A DNA stretch of 64,000 nt, taken from NCBI GenBank assembly GCA_903893795.1, contig CAITNO010000074.1, positions 25,966-89,965 of the forward strand, written 5' to 3'. The DNA comes from Candidatus Hydrogenedentota bacterium (GTDB lineage Bacteria > Hydrogenedentota > Hydrogenedentia > Hydrogenedentales > CAITNO01). Positions 16,542-25,370 of the stretch are shown here, piece by piece; the stretch's first letter is position 1; the number at the start of each line of letters is the position of its first letter. Both the position numbers and the translations under genes were made by a program. The notes under the pieces were generated by a model. That model was given only the letters and a program-made list of their open reading frames with translations, ran no database searches and was not told the origin of the DNA.

Positions 16542-18962
16542 TTATTCTACTTCTTTCAGCTTCCACTCCAGTATGCCGCCGGAGAATCCCTCCTGCAGAC
16601 GCACCTGAAGACGCAGGGCGGAGGTTTTCACAGGTTTGAAGGAAACGTCACTCCAATGGTCTTTGTTGACCGCATATTCGCCGTCTGCGTCCACTTTTCG
16701 CCAGTTTTCGCCTTCTTTGCGGAGGACCTGCCACTTTGCGGGGACGCGGCATCCGCCGTTGGGCCCGTCGTCATACCAGTAGACACTGCAACCCGACACG
16801 GTGGTTTCACCGGGGAAGTCGTATTGCACCCATTCCGTGCTGCCCTTCTTGTCCCACCAGGTGAAACGCGGAATGGACTGGTCACGGGAGTCTTTCGGTT
16901 CGCGACCGTCGGAAAGGGCCGCAACGGTGTCGGCCTGGAAGGTGTGGGAGGCCGTGGCGGTGCTCTTGGACATAAGGGTCACCGGCGGCGCGGGCTGGGC
17001 CTTGTCGGCCGTGGAGGCCATCCACACCGCCATGTCGCCGGTGCCTCGGTGTCCCCAGGCGTAATTGGGAATGGCCACCATCGGCCACTCCACATCGTTT
17101 ACCGCATTATTCTCGCCGCGTTGCAGTGCGCGGGCCATGCCCGTGATCACCTGCACACCGTGGAGCAGGTCGGCGCGGAATTCGGTTGCCAATGGGGCGT
17201 TGTCGGGCAGATAGAGGCTGAGCGCGTGGCCGCCGTTGTCGATGCCCTCGGTGCAGAAGACAATCGGGCCGCGCTCCAACGCCACCCGGCCGCGGTCATC
17301 CTCGACCGCTTCGTGGGCCAGCACGCGCCGGACCGGCATGTCGAGTGTCAGTTCCACCTTGTCGCCCGCCTTCCACGCGCGGTGGATAACCGCATAGCCC
17401 TTTTCAATTTGCAGGGCGAGTGGTTTGCCATTGATGGACAGTTGGGGACTGGCGGCATTGGCGTCCATGTAGCGGTAGAGGTCGGACGGCACGGGCCTGC
17501 CCTGCGCCCAACCGGGGATGCGCAGACACAGGCCGAAGGTCCCGGCCTTGTCCGGCGTTACCGTCAACGCCACGGTCCCGTCCCAGGGATAATTCGTCTC
17601 CTGCCCAATCTTCACCGTGCCGAAGGGGGCTTCCACCTCAGCCTCGCCGCCCATGTAGAGGCTCACGTAAATTCGGTCTTTCTCCACGGCATAGGCCGCG
17701 CCGGGCAGTGAAGGGACAAAGCGCACATCGTTGGTGGGACAGCAGGAGCAGCCGAACCAGGGCGAGCGCTTGTAGGAGCCCTCAACAATGAGCGGATTGG
17801 GATAGAAAAAGGTGTCGCCTTCCATGGACAGGCCGGAGAGGAAGCCGTTGTAGATAATCCGCTCGAACACGTCCATGTACTTGCCGTCGCCGTGGAGCAG
17901 GAACATGCGCTGGTTCCACAGCGCGTTGGCGATGGCGGCGCAGGTCTCACAGTAGGCCGTTTTATTCGGCAGTTCGTAGTTTGCGCCAAAAGCCTCGCCC
18001 TCTTGTTTCGCCCCTACACCGCCGGTGAGGTACATCTTCTTCGAGACCATGTTCTCCCAAAGCCGGTCAATGGCGTCGATGTATTCGGGCTTTCCCGTGA
18101 GCGCCGCCACGTCGGCCACGCCGGAATAGAAATAGCCGGCGCGCACGGCATGGCCCACGACCTCGTCCATCTGGAGAATGGGCTTCTCGTCGGAACAATA
18201 GGGACCCCAGACCTCGCGGTGTTCTTTGTTGCCGTGCTGGTCCACGAAGAACTTCGCGAGGTTCAGGTATTTGGCGTCGCCGGTGGCGCGATAGAGTTTG
18301 GCCAGCGCCAGTTCGATTTCCGGATGGCCGCAGATGCCATATTTCTTGCCCTCGCCGAAGCTGCGATCCAGCAGGTCGCCGCATTTGATGGCCACCTCAA
18401 GGAACGTCCGCCGTCCCGTCGCCTGGTAATGCGCCACGGCGGCCTCGATCATGTGACCCATGCAGTACATCTCGTGGCAGTCTTTGAGGTTGGCCCAACG
18501 GAAGTCGCCGCAGTTGGCCGGATGTTCCGGATCAATCGTCCGCGCCGTGTAGAGGTACCCGTCCGGTTCCTGCGCCTCTGCGAAGAGCGTCACCAGGTTT
18601 TCCAGGTACTTGTCCAGCGCCGGGTCGGGCTGAATCGCCAGCGTGTAGGCCGCGCCCTCGCAGACCTTATATACGTCCGAATCGTCGAAGAAGATGCCCT
18701 TGTGCTTGCCCGGCTTGAGCTTGGCCGCCTTTTCGAAGTTTTCGATGCGGCCCGTCTCCTCGCACTTGCGCCAGTTGGCGGGCAGGGTGGACGTCCGGTT
18801 CGTCTCCAAACGCACCCCCCAGAATCCGCCGTTCACCTTCACCTTGTTGAACTTCACCGGCGTGATGGGATAGTCCTGCGGGGGAGCCCCCTGCGCCATT
18901 GCGGTCGCGCCCGAAAGAACCGGAATCAGTGCCATGCCCAGTATGATCCTCCAAAAAACCAT
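16542..18962 (-). CDS. Secreted GH127-type beta-L-arabinofuranosidase-like enzyme
   Basis: Glycoside hydrolase family 127 (formerly DUF1680), whose characterised members remove beta-L-arabinofuranose using a zinc-bound cysteine nucleophile. The metal and catalytic set is visible: 'YCETCA' near residues 337-342 gives the Glu and first Cys, and 'GCSCCPTN' near 403-410 gives the Cys pair including the nucleophile. A signal peptide (ILGMALIPVLSGATAMA) precedes the catalytic domain. From about residue 670 a discoidin/F5-8-like domain ('WVQYDFPGETTVSGCSVYWYDD') ends the protein. The ATG at 18962 has GGAGG 8 bases upstream; the ORF-track start is a GTG one codon earlier. A promoter lies at 19027-19055. 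It probably acts with the downstream GH2-mutarotase on arabinose-containing plant or algal glycan. Confidence 0.85.
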   Translation of the reverse strand: MVFWRIILGMALIPVLSGATAMAQGAPPQDYPITPVKFNKVKVNGGFWGVRLETNRTSTLPANWRKCEETGRIENFEKAAKLKPGKHKGIFFDDSDVYKVCEGAAYTLAIQPDPALDKYLENLVTLFAEAQEPDGYLYTARTIDPEHPANCGDFRWANLKDCHEMYCMGHMIEAAVAHYQATGRRTFLEVAIKCGDLLDRSFGEGKKYGICGHPEIELALAKLYRATGDAKYLNLAKFFVDQHGNKEHREVWGPYCSDEKPILQMDEVVGHAVRAGYFYSGVADVAALTGKPEYIDAIDRLWENMVSKKMYLTGGVGAKQEGEAFGANYELPNKTAYCETCAAIANALWNQRMFLLHGDGKYMDVFERIIYNGFLSGLSMEGDTFFYPNPLIVEGSYKRSPWFGCSCCPTNDVRFVPSLPGAAYAVEKDRIYVSLYMGGEAEVEAPFGTVKIGQETNYPWDGTVALTVTPDKAGTFGLCLRIPGWAQGRPVPSDLYRYMDANAASPQLSINGKPLALQIEKGYAVIHRAWKAGDKVELTLDMPVRRVLAHEAVEDDRGRVALERGPIVFCTEGIDNGGHALSLYLPDNAPLATEFRADLLHGVQVITGMARALQRGENNAVNDVEWPMVAIPNYAWGHRGTGDMAVWMASTADKAQPAPPVTLMSKSTATASHTFQADTVAALSDGREPKDSRDQSIPRFTWWDKKGSTEWVQYDFPGETTVSGCSVYWYDDGPNGGCRVPAKWQVLRKEGENWRKVDADGEYAVNKDHWSDVSFKPVKTSALRLQVRLQEGFSGGILEWKLKEVE

Positions 18963-19026
18963 CACTGCGCCCTCCGTTGGGGGTTGGAATCACGGGCCCG
19001 GCGGAAGCGCCAGACCGGAACCTGAC

Positions 19027-19055
19027 AATATACCGGGAATGGAGGGCAGGGGCAA
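19027..19055 (-). promoter_or_regulatory. Promoter of the GH127 operon
   Basis: On the minus strand, TTGCCC and TATATT are separated by exactly 17 bases, in the 133-base gap after the Fic gene. Start of transcription near 19020 leaves a leader of about 58 bases. Confidence 0.45.
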
Positions 19056-19095
19056 ACCGATAATTGAATTGCTGAAATTCCGTATGCGGGCGGCA

Positions 19096-20640
19096 TTAAC
19101 CGCCACCGTCCGGGCGGGTGTTGTCCAATCCCCCATAAGAGTTTTGCACGGCCTGTTCCAGGCGATCTATCTCTTCGTCGGAGAGGAAATCAAAGTCCTT
19201 GGTGCGTCTCCTTGGGGAAAGCCGCCCGTTGTTTTGCAGGCAGAAACGAATGAAGAGGTCGAGTCTTCGGTCAGGCAGGTCCACAACCTCTTGAATCGCC
19301 GACTTGGCCCGATCATAGTTGGCCAGGAACAGCAGCTCATCCGCAAGTTCCGTCTCAATGGTCCGTTTGATGAACTCAAAGAGGGATTCCGCCTGCGGCG
19401 TCATGTCCATATAACGGTACCAGACGTCTGTGTCGTTGAGAACCGTCATGCGGCCGTCTTCGTCCAGCGAATATCTAACGAGTGCCATGAGGGGCCGCGA
19501 AAACGCCTCAAGGGACGCATCGTAATCGTCCGCATTTTTCAGCATGGATGCGGACACGGGGAACATGACGCCCTTGGGGGTGAAACCGCGCCGGGCCAGA
19601 ATGTTGTGGATGAGAAACCGGTGAATCCGCCCGTTGCCGTCCTCGAAGGGATGCAGGAAGACGAATCCATAAGCGATGGCGGCGGCATGAATTACCGCGG
19701 ACACCATCCCCCCATCCATGCGCCGATGGGCGGCCACAAGACCTTCCGCCAAATCACTCAAATCTTCGGGCTTGGGCGGCACAAAATGTATTCGTTCCGA
19801 CTGCCACGCAACCGCCTCGCCGACGTAATTCTGAGTATGCCTATAGTCTGCATCCTTAAACCGTTCATCAACAATGCGGTTCTGCAGCGCAATCAGCCGC
19901 CCCTTTTCGCAGAAGTCCTCCTGCTCGGCCAATTCAAGAAGCGACACAAAACGTTCCACCCGGGTCGGATTGGGTGTGATGTGCTCGATCTCGAACGAAG
20001 ATTTTGTTTCTTTGGCGTAGAGGTAGCCCAACGCCCGCTTGATGATCTCGGGTGTGTAGTCGGACACCACCTGCCGGCAACGCCCGGGAAGGTCGGCCAA
20101 CTCGAAACCTTCAAGGACTTCCGTGCGGCGCACCAGGGGGCAGAACTGACGATTCCCCGGCAGATTGTCATTGACGCGCTGGCGGGCCGCCCGGCGGCCA
20201 GGAGTGACCGTGTGGTATTTGTCCGGTTCAAGCAGGTCCACATAATTGCCCTGCTTTAGGTCATCCAGCGGAAGCGTCTTACCCATCAACATTTCATACA
20301 GAAACCAAATGCGTCTCGCGTACTTGCCGCCCGGCTTGGACCGGATCAGTGCGAGAATTTCCTCTTCTTCCGCTCTTTGAAACAAAACAGCGAGAATGGC
20401 GAGATTGGTGCCGTCGTACTTGAGGGCAAATTCGAGATGCTCCCCCACCGAGTCACCCGACCAATATGAGGAAGGATAGGTTTCCTCAAGCACCTCACCG
20501 ACCCTGTCAACGCGGTGGATCGCGCCGGTGCCAATGATTGACCGATGCCAGTTTGGAATCACCTCAAGGTCGTACCGCTCGATGAGTGCGGCATATCCCG
20601 CGCGTTTGAGCGCTGCAGGATCGCGACTCTTTTCAACCAT
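19096..20640 (-). CDS. Fic-domain protein (probable AMP-transferase)
   Basis: Fic enzymes transfer AMP or related groups from nucleotides to hydroxyls of target proteins. The catalytic motif is complete: 'HPFEDGNGRIHRF' near residues 328-340, with the attacking His. Upstream, 'SSFEIEH' resembles the inhibitory (S/T)xxxE(G/N) helix, with His in the last place, so it may be a self-inhibited class II type. At 514 residues it is longer than the common single Fic domain; about 190 N-terminal residues and a C-terminal winged-helix-like region flank it. The ATG at 20640 has GGAG 6 bases upstream; the ORF track starts four codons earlier at a TTG. No antitoxin gene adjoins. The promoter is enclosed by direct repeats (20681-20743), suggesting regulated expression. 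Confidence 0.85.
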   Translation of the reverse strand: MVEKSRDPAALKRAGYAALIERYDLEVIPNWHRSIIGTGAIHRVDRVGEVLEETYPSSYWSGDSVGEHLEFALKYDGTNLAILAVLFQRAEEEEILALIRSKPGGKYARRIWFLYEMLMGKTLPLDDLKQGNYVDLLEPDKYHTVTPGRRAARQRVNDNLPGNRQFCPLVRRTEVLEGFELADLPGRCRQVVSDYTPEIIKRALGYLYAKETKSSFEIEHITPNPTRVERFVSLLELAEQEDFCEKGRLIALQNRIVDERFKDADYRHTQNYVGEAVAWQSERIHFVPPKPEDLSDLAEGLVAAHRRMDGGMVSAVIHAAAIAYGFVFLHPFEDGNGRIHRFLIHNILARRGFTPKGVMFPVSASMLKNADDYDASLEAFSRPLMALVRYSLDEDGRMTVLNDTDVWYRYMDMTPQAESLFEFIKRTIETELADELLFLANYDRAKSAIQEVVDLPDRRLDLFIRFCLQNNGRLSPRRRTKDFDFLSDEEIDRLEQAVQNSYGGLDNTRPDGGG

Positions 20641-20680
20641 AACCGGCTCCAAATTTGTATATTCTCCCGCAACACCACGA

Positions 20681-20743
20681 AAAAACGATTACAAATCTGA
20701 AAATACACTTACAAGACGGGACTTGTCAAGAAAAACGATTACA
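20681..20743. promoter_or_regulatory. Direct repeats flanking the Fic promoter, candidate operator
   Basis: The 13-base sequence AAAAACGATTACA occurs at 20681-20693 and again at 20731-20743, with identical bases and a 50-base period. A weaker copy (AAATACACTTACA) lies at 20701-20713. One copy covers the expected transcription start and the other lies immediately upstream of the -35 box, a layout typical of operator pairs. Confidence 0.55.
20700..20729 (-). promoter_or_regulatory. Promoter of the Fic gene
   Basis: On the minus strand, a perfect TTGACA (20729-20724) and TATTTT (20705-20700) lie 18 bases apart. The predicted start near 20693 leaves a leader of about 50 bases before the ATG at 20640. 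Confidence 0.55.
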
Positions 20744-20799
20744 GAATTGGCAAATGCAGAAAAAACAGTTTGTCGCGCAAGTACTGGAATCCCGCAACA

Positions 20800-20970
20800 C
20801 TATTCCGTGAAATTCAGTAACGCGACACTTGCCCATGCAAAGAATAGGGCCGTGGACGTCATAATCACCGGGGTAAGCAGCATGACCAGCACGTCCTTTC
20901 TTCCCGGCCACCGCTTGGCAAGCCATGCGCAGACAAGCACCCATAGGCTGTCCAGAAAACCATGATACAT
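20800..20970 (-). CDS. Possible small membrane protein
   Basis: A reading frame of about 56 residues with two hydrophobic stretches ('LDSLWVLVCAWLAK' and 'VLVMLLTPVIMTSTALFF') separated by 'RWPGRKD', a pattern like a two-helix membrane protein. The start ATG has only a weak CTGGG before it. A better ribosome site (GGGAGAG) serves an ATG in another frame 21 bases upstream, which gives an unconvincing protein. It begins 28 bases after the stop of the 20999-22843 gene. I do not recognise a family, and it could be a chance frame. Confidence 0.35.
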   Translation of the reverse strand: MYHGFLDSLWVLVCAWLAKRWPGRKDVLVMLLTPVIMTSTALFFAWASVALLNFTE

Positions 20971-20998
20971 CCCAGTTCGGCTTTCATATACACTCTCC

Positions 20999-22843
20999 CT
21001 ATTTTGTCGCGGTGTTTCCTGACTCCACTTCCACAAACCGTGTTTCGCCGGGCGGTATCTCCACGTTGATTGCCGGTTCGGTAGCCAATTCCTGTCCGGT
21101 GCGCCATTCGCGCACCCTGGTCACCGCCGTCTTGGGAACGATCTTTACCTTCGCCACCGCTGACGGGTCCACCACGGCGGGTTCTTTCGGTTTCTTGGCG
21201 ACGCCTGCATTGTTGATCAGTTCCACCACCCAGCCGCTTTGGGTGCGGTTGATCTGATATTCCACTGGGTCGCCCTCCAGCGAAAACGGCAGATACTCCG
21301 CCGCCAACCTAGCTAGCCGTTCGTTGGCAATCGCGGCGGGCCGCTCCGTGGCGGGATTGGTCCACAGATCCAGGACTTCCACCTTGCCCGCCTCCTGCAA
21401 CCGCTTCATGCGGTCGCCCAGCGTATCACGGTGACGCGGGTGCAGCAGCACCCGGCTCCCGTGTTTGAGCGCGCCGCAGAGCGCATCCACAAAGGCCGGG
21501 TCAAAGTCGATGTCGCCTGCGAGCAGCAGCACGGGGTAGGCGGACAACGTTTCCGCCTTGGCGGTGGACAGCAGCACATCCGCCAGTTCGCCGTAGGGCG
21601 TGGCGCGCAGGTAGCTGTCTTCGGGGTTGTCCGGGTTGGGCCGGTGATGGATGTGGTCCGACCCCGGATACAACTGCGAAACGAAGAGGTCGTTGATCTC
21701 GGTGTCGCCCGGCATGCTTTCCAGAATGCCCCAGGGATGGCCCATGTAACCGTTGTATCCGGCAAGGTGATCGAGCACGACGGCGACGGGTGTGAACGGA
21801 ATGCCGCGATCATGACTGCGCGTGAATGCGAAGAACTCCGCCGCGGCCTCGCCGTGCGCGGTGAGCTTGTCCGGCTTGGCCGAGTCCTCGAAGAAAATGG
21901 CGCTGCTGTTCTCCGGCGTGACCAGCGCCGCGCCGGCAAACCAGCCGTGCAGCCACATGCGCCGGTACAGGCTCAGCGAATGGCCCGCGTCGAGTCCGCG
22001 CGCGTCCTTGCCCTCGATGCGCAATGGGCCGTTGGTGGTGCAGGCGCCGGAAAACCACGGGCTCGCCTGCAGGGACCACGGCAGGCCCCACTGACGCGCC
22101 GCGCCGCGCGCAAAGGCAATTTTCGACTGGGTGAAGGCGATGTTCTCGCAGACTTCCAGCCCCACCACCCGCGCGCCCCATTCGGCGGCGTAGGCCTCGT
22201 AGTGCGAATGGCCGGTAACGCTCATGTTGCGCCCGCGCATCGCGCGCTGGCGGGTCGTGAAGTAGTCCTTCACGATGTCATAGCATTCCTGTTTGCTCTT
22301 GGGCCGCGTATCGTAGCCCGCCAGACCGGCCGGTTTCATGAACTGTTTCATCTTGTCAAACTCGGGGCCGTACACATCACGCCACCATGACTCGGCGCAG
22401 GACAGGTTGTGGAAGTAATAGCCCCATTCACCCAACTGGATGGCGCTGAAATCACCGGCCTGGTCGAGCACCTGCATGGCAGCCTCGTCGGCGTCGGAAA
22501 GGCACGCCTTGCCATCCTTGATCTGGAAATCGCCAAAGCCCGGATAGCAGATCATGGGCCAGTGGATGGAGGCGAGATATTCGAAGAGCGGCTTGGATGC
22601 GGCATTCGCCGTGGGACCCGGGTCAAAGCCGTTGCCCAGCCCCTTCTCCTGCATGACGCCCACCATTTCCTTCAGCTTGTCCAATTCCCCCGGACAACCG
22701 TACATGGTGAACACGAAACCGGGCTGCCCCGGCAGCAGCCTGACGCTCCAGGGTCCCTTCTCCGGCGCAGAATGGTCAGGAAATGCCGCCGCGGCAAGAG
22801 ATGAAATCAAGAACGCTGCGCCAAAATGATAATACTTTTTCAT
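20999..22843 (-). CDS. Secreted protein, probable glycoside-hydrolase-like barrel
   Basis: A 614-residue exported protein. It has a signal peptide (FGAAFLISSLAAAAF), then a region with barrel-like alternation ('GFVFTMYGCPGEL', 'WPMICYPGFGDFQ', 'SAIQLGEWGYYFHN', 'SVTGHSHYEAYAAEWGA', 'GLEVCENIAF'), followed by a flavodoxin-like segment ('YPVLLLAGDIDFDPAFVDAL') and a beta-sandwich end. This order resembles GH42-type trimeric beta-galactosidases (barrel, Rossmann-like, sandwich). I cannot assign the catalytic Glu pair with confidence, though 'LGEWG' and 'LEVCEN' are candidates. GGAGG lies 6 bases before the ATG. It is divergent from the zinc-ribbon gene. Confidence 0.5.
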   Translation of the reverse strand: MKKYYHFGAAFLISSLAAAAFPDHSAPEKGPWSVRLLPGQPGFVFTMYGCPGELDKLKEMVGVMQEKGLGNGFDPGPTANAASKPLFEYLASIHWPMICYPGFGDFQIKDGKACLSDADEAAMQVLDQAGDFSAIQLGEWGYYFHNLSCAESWWRDVYGPEFDKMKQFMKPAGLAGYDTRPKSKQECYDIVKDYFTTRQRAMRGRNMSVTGHSHYEAYAAEWGARVVGLEVCENIAFTQSKIAFARGAARQWGLPWSLQASPWFSGACTTNGPLRIEGKDARGLDAGHSLSLYRRMWLHGWFAGAALVTPENSSAIFFEDSAKPDKLTAHGEAAAEFFAFTRSHDRGIPFTPVAVVLDHLAGYNGYMGHPWGILESMPGDTEINDLFVSQLYPGSDHIHHRPNPDNPEDSYLRATPYGELADVLLSTAKAETLSAYPVLLLAGDIDFDPAFVDALCGALKHGSRVLLHPRHRDTLGDRMKRLQEAGKVEVLDLWTNPATERPAAIANERLARLAAEYLPFSLEGDPVEYQINRTQSGWVVELINNAGVAKKPKEPAVVDPSAVAKVKIVPKTAVTRVREWRTGQELATEPAINVEIPPGETRFVEVESGNTATK

Positions 22844-22950
22844 GACAATCCTCCGGGTACCCTACGAATGATGGTTTTGATTGGTCCGCTGATTTTCAGC
22901 CATTATGGTCACGGAAGTAAAGACTGCCATGAACTGAAGGGAGAACTGCG

Positions 22951-23139
22951 ATGGCAAAATGCCCATATTGCGAGAAGCCGGTCATCCTCAAAGGATTCGA
23001 TTCGGAAAAGAAGGACGAGGTGCGCCGGGAGGTTTATGGGTTCATCAAGAAGGAGGTCATGTATTCCTGTCCCCACTGCGAGCGGGTGCTGGGATTCGGT
23101 TCCTTCTTCGGCGGATTGATCACCGGCAGGCCGAGATAG
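22951..23139 (+). CDS. Small zinc-ribbon protein
   Basis: A 62-residue protein with two CxxC knuckles, 'CPYC' at residues 4-7 and 'CPHC' near 40-43, which should bind one zinc ion. The spacer is charged ('DSEKKDEVRREVYGF'). GGGAG lies 7 bases before the ATG. Such lone ribbons occur in many genomes without a known role; nothing nearby defines its partner. It stands alone, divergent from the secreted protein gene. Confidence 0.65.
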   Translation: MAKCPYCEKPVILKGFDSEKKDEVRREVYGFIKKEVMYSCPHCERVLGFGSFFGGLITGRPR

Positions 23140-23275
23140 ACCCTTTCGGGAGAAATGGCGTCGGGCAGCCACTTTTTCGTGAGGCGAAGCGCCTCCGAAC
23201 GAGTAGTTGCCCTTGGACCGGTGCGTTCCATTTTGCTTTGCAAAACTCCACGCACCCTACAGTTCCTCGCGCATC

Positions 23276-24397
23276 CTACGGTTGCTGCCGGACAGCACGC
23301 GCTTTGCGCGTCCTCACCGCCACCATGACCGCCGTCGCGGACAACAGCATCAGCGCATCACCGCCCGCACCGCCCCTGGGCGGCTTCGGCGTGGAATTGC
23401 CCAGGGTGGCCGCCGTGCCGACACAGCCCTGAAGCCACGAAGTCCCGCTTTCGCCTTCACCCTCCCCTTCCCCCTCGGCGGCGGGCTCGCCCTCGCCTTC
23501 GGGCTGCAATTCGCCTTCGCCTGGAAGCTCGCCCTCGGCCACGGCGTTGCCGAAAGCCGTCCACGCGGTGTCGATAAAGTCGTTCGCGCCCGTGGCAAAA
23601 ACGGCCGTCAGATGCGCGTTGGCGGCGTCATTGGGATGGGAGTCGTCCGTGGCGCCGCCATAGATGCTCTTGAGCCGGTTGGGATGGGAGACCCCGTCCC
23701 CGTTGGCCAGCTCGTTGAACAGGTCGAACACGGCCACGTTTTTCAATCCCGGATGGGCCGCGTTGTAGGCAGGCAGCCAGGTGCCCTTGAGCCAGTTGTT
23801 GAAAAGGCGGGCGCGGTGCGCCGCGTTGTTGTCCGTGGAACTGTTGTTCAGTGGCGGTGAAGTGACCGCGATGAAAAGCGTGTCCGGGTTGGCCGCGAAC
23901 ACGTCTTCCAGCGGATGGTAGAACTGGCCGTTGGCGCCGTAGCTGCGGCCTGCCCCGCCGGGGTGGCGGTACAGCGCCTTCAGGTTGGCCAGCGTCAGGT
24001 CGCCGAAGGGGTCGCCCGGTTCGGTGCCGTCGGAAGTGGTGTCGCTGTTGGGGAAACAGCTCTTGAACATGACGATGGTGTTGACGCTGCTGCTGGGGTA
24101 GGACTGGACATGGGTCTTATAGTCATTGAACCACAGCAGCCAGGTGTTCATGTCTGTGCTGTCGCCGGGCACCGCATCCAGCGACGCGGGACGCCCGGTG
24201 TCGGGAAGGACAACCGTCCCATAGGTGATTTCATTGACCTGGTCAATGTAGGCCTTGGCCTCCAGCGCGCCGCGAAGGCTGTGGTCGAGCCAGTTCTGGC
24301 CCACGGAATGGTGAATGAACACCAGATCATCGGCCTGAACAGAGATTCCGGAAAGAACCAAACAAACGAAAAGACCCACCCGCTCCAATGACTTCAT
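23276..24397 (-). CDS. Surface-anchored SGNH-like hydrolase with GEGE stalk
   Basis: A 373-residue exported protein. After the signal peptide (FVCLVLSGISVQA) it reads 'VFIHHSVGQNWL', which could hold a nucleophile Ser. Near residue 250 is 'DDSHPNDAANAH', which supplies the Asp-His pair usual at the end of SGNH esterases; 'LFIAVTSPP' is a middle block. A stalk of GEGE repeats (about residues 290-320) then leads to a Cys, a Gly/Pro-rich stretch, a hydrophobic helix ('ALMLLSATAVMVAV') and 'RTRKARAVRQQP', the same end arrangement as in 5157-7040. It is probably a surface deacylase or esterase of glycans, by weak motif evidence. It is divergent from thiG. Confidence 0.55.
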   Translation of the reverse strand: MKSLERVGLFVCLVLSGISVQADDLVFIHHSVGQNWLDHSLRGALEAKAYIDQVNEITYGTVVLPDTGRPASLDAVPGDSTDMNTWLLWFNDYKTHVQSYPSSSVNTIVMFKSCFPNSDTTSDGTEPGDPFGDLTLANLKALYRHPGGAGRSYGANGQFYHPLEDVFAANPDTLFIAVTSPPLNNSSTDNNAAHRARLFNNWLKGTWLPAYNAAHPGLKNVAVFDLFNELANGDGVSHPNRLKSIYGGATDDSHPNDAANAHLTAVFATGANDFIDTAWTAFGNAVAEGELPGEGELQPEGEGEPAAEGEGEGEGESGTSWLQGCVGTAATLGNSTPKPPRGGAGGDALMLLSATAVMVAVRTRKARAVRQQP

Positions 24398-24510
24398 GCC
24401 TCACTTCTCCTTGTTTGCCCTGCTTGCGGTGCGCTCCCTTTGGGGCACCCTACCGTCACACCCCAATTATACCATCGCTTTGCCGCTACCTGCCGAGGGG
24501 GGCCACGGGC

Positions 24511-24547
24511 TATAATACCGGCCTGTAGGACAGCCCCCCGGCTGTCC
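24511..24547. promoter_or_regulatory. thiG leader: -10 box and hairpin
   Basis: A TATAAT at 24511-24516 lacks a good -35 box. It is followed by a perfect 8-bp hairpin, GGACAGCC-CCCC-GGCTGTCC (24528-24547), that ends 21 bases before the thiG start. The leader lacks the conserved parts of a TPP riboswitch. The hairpin may be a genome repeat or a translation control element. Confidence 0.35.
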
Positions 24548-24568
24548 CTTTGGTCATAAGGACACTCC

Positions 24569-25363
24569 ATGCAATCCATCCAAAAAGACGACGCGCTGGT
24601 TATTGCCGGGCGGCGCTTTGGTTCCCGGCTGATGATCGGCACGGGCAAATTCCCCTCGGCCCAGGCCCTGCGCGACGCCATCGAGCAGAGCGGCGCGGAA
24701 ATCGTGACCGTGGCGCTGCGCCGCGTGGATCTCTCCGCGCCGGAGGCGCAGGGAATCATGTCGGCCATCGACCCGAAACGCCAGTTGATCCTGCCGAACA
24801 CGAGCGGCGCGCGCGATGCCGACGAGGCGGTGCGGCTGGCGCGGCTGGCCCGCGCGGCGGGCATGGAACCCTGGATCAAGCTGGAACTCACCCCCGAGCC
24901 GCGCTACCTGCTGCCCGACCCGGTGGAAACGCTGCGCGCCGCCGAAATCCTGGTGAAGGACGGGTTTGTGGTGCTGCCCTACATCCAGGCAGACCCCATG
25001 CTGGCCAAACGGCTGGAAGAAATCGGCACGGCCACCGTGATGCCGCTGGGCGCGCCCATCGGCAGCAACCGCGGCCTGCGCACCCGCGACATGATCCGCA
25101 TCATCATTGAACAGTCCAATGTGCCCGTCGTCGTGGACGCCGGACTGGGCGCGCCATCGCACGCGGCCGAGTCTATGGAACTGGGCGCCGACGCGGTGCT
25201 GGTGAACACGGCCCTGGCCGACGCCCGCGATGCGGGTACGATGGCCAAAGCCTTCGCCATGGCCGTCGAGGCGGGACGCATGGCCTGGCGGGCCGGGCTC
25301 GGTCCCGAGCGCGGCGAGGCCGAGGCGTCGTCCCCGCTGACCGGCTTCCTCGTTGAAAAGTGA
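24569..25363 (+). CDS. thiG: Thiazole synthase ThiG
   Basis: ThiG builds the thiazole phosphate of thiamine from deoxyxylulose phosphate, dehydroglycine and the ThiS thiocarboxylate. The 264-residue length is normal. Family landmarks are present: '[12 protein letters not shown]' near the N-terminus, the Schiff-base Lys in 'WIKLEL' (about residue 106), 'GFVVLPYI', '[13 protein letters not shown]' and '[22 protein letters not shown]' for phosphate binding. thiH follows after 7 bases, so they form an operon. No thiS, thiF or thiE is in the window, so the sulfur carrier must be coded elsewhere. Confidence 0.95.
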   Translation: MQSIQKDDALVIAGRRFGSRLMIGTGKFPSAQALRDAIEQSGAEIVTVALRRVDLSAPEAQGIMSAIDPKRQLILPNTSGARDADEAVRLARLARAAGMEPWIKLELTPEPRYLLPDPVETLRAAEILVKDGFVVLPYIQADPMLAKRLEEIGTATVMPLGAPIGSNRGLRTRDMIRIIIEQSNVPVVVDAGLGAPSHAAESMELGADAVLVNTALADARDAGTMAKAFAMAVEAGRMAWRAGLGPERGEAEASSPLTGFLVEK

Positions 25364-25370
25364 TGCTGCC

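Noticed and set aside
24398-24568. TPP riboswitch before thiG
   Set aside because: The conserved CTGAGA core and pairing helices are absent; only a simple hairpin is seen.
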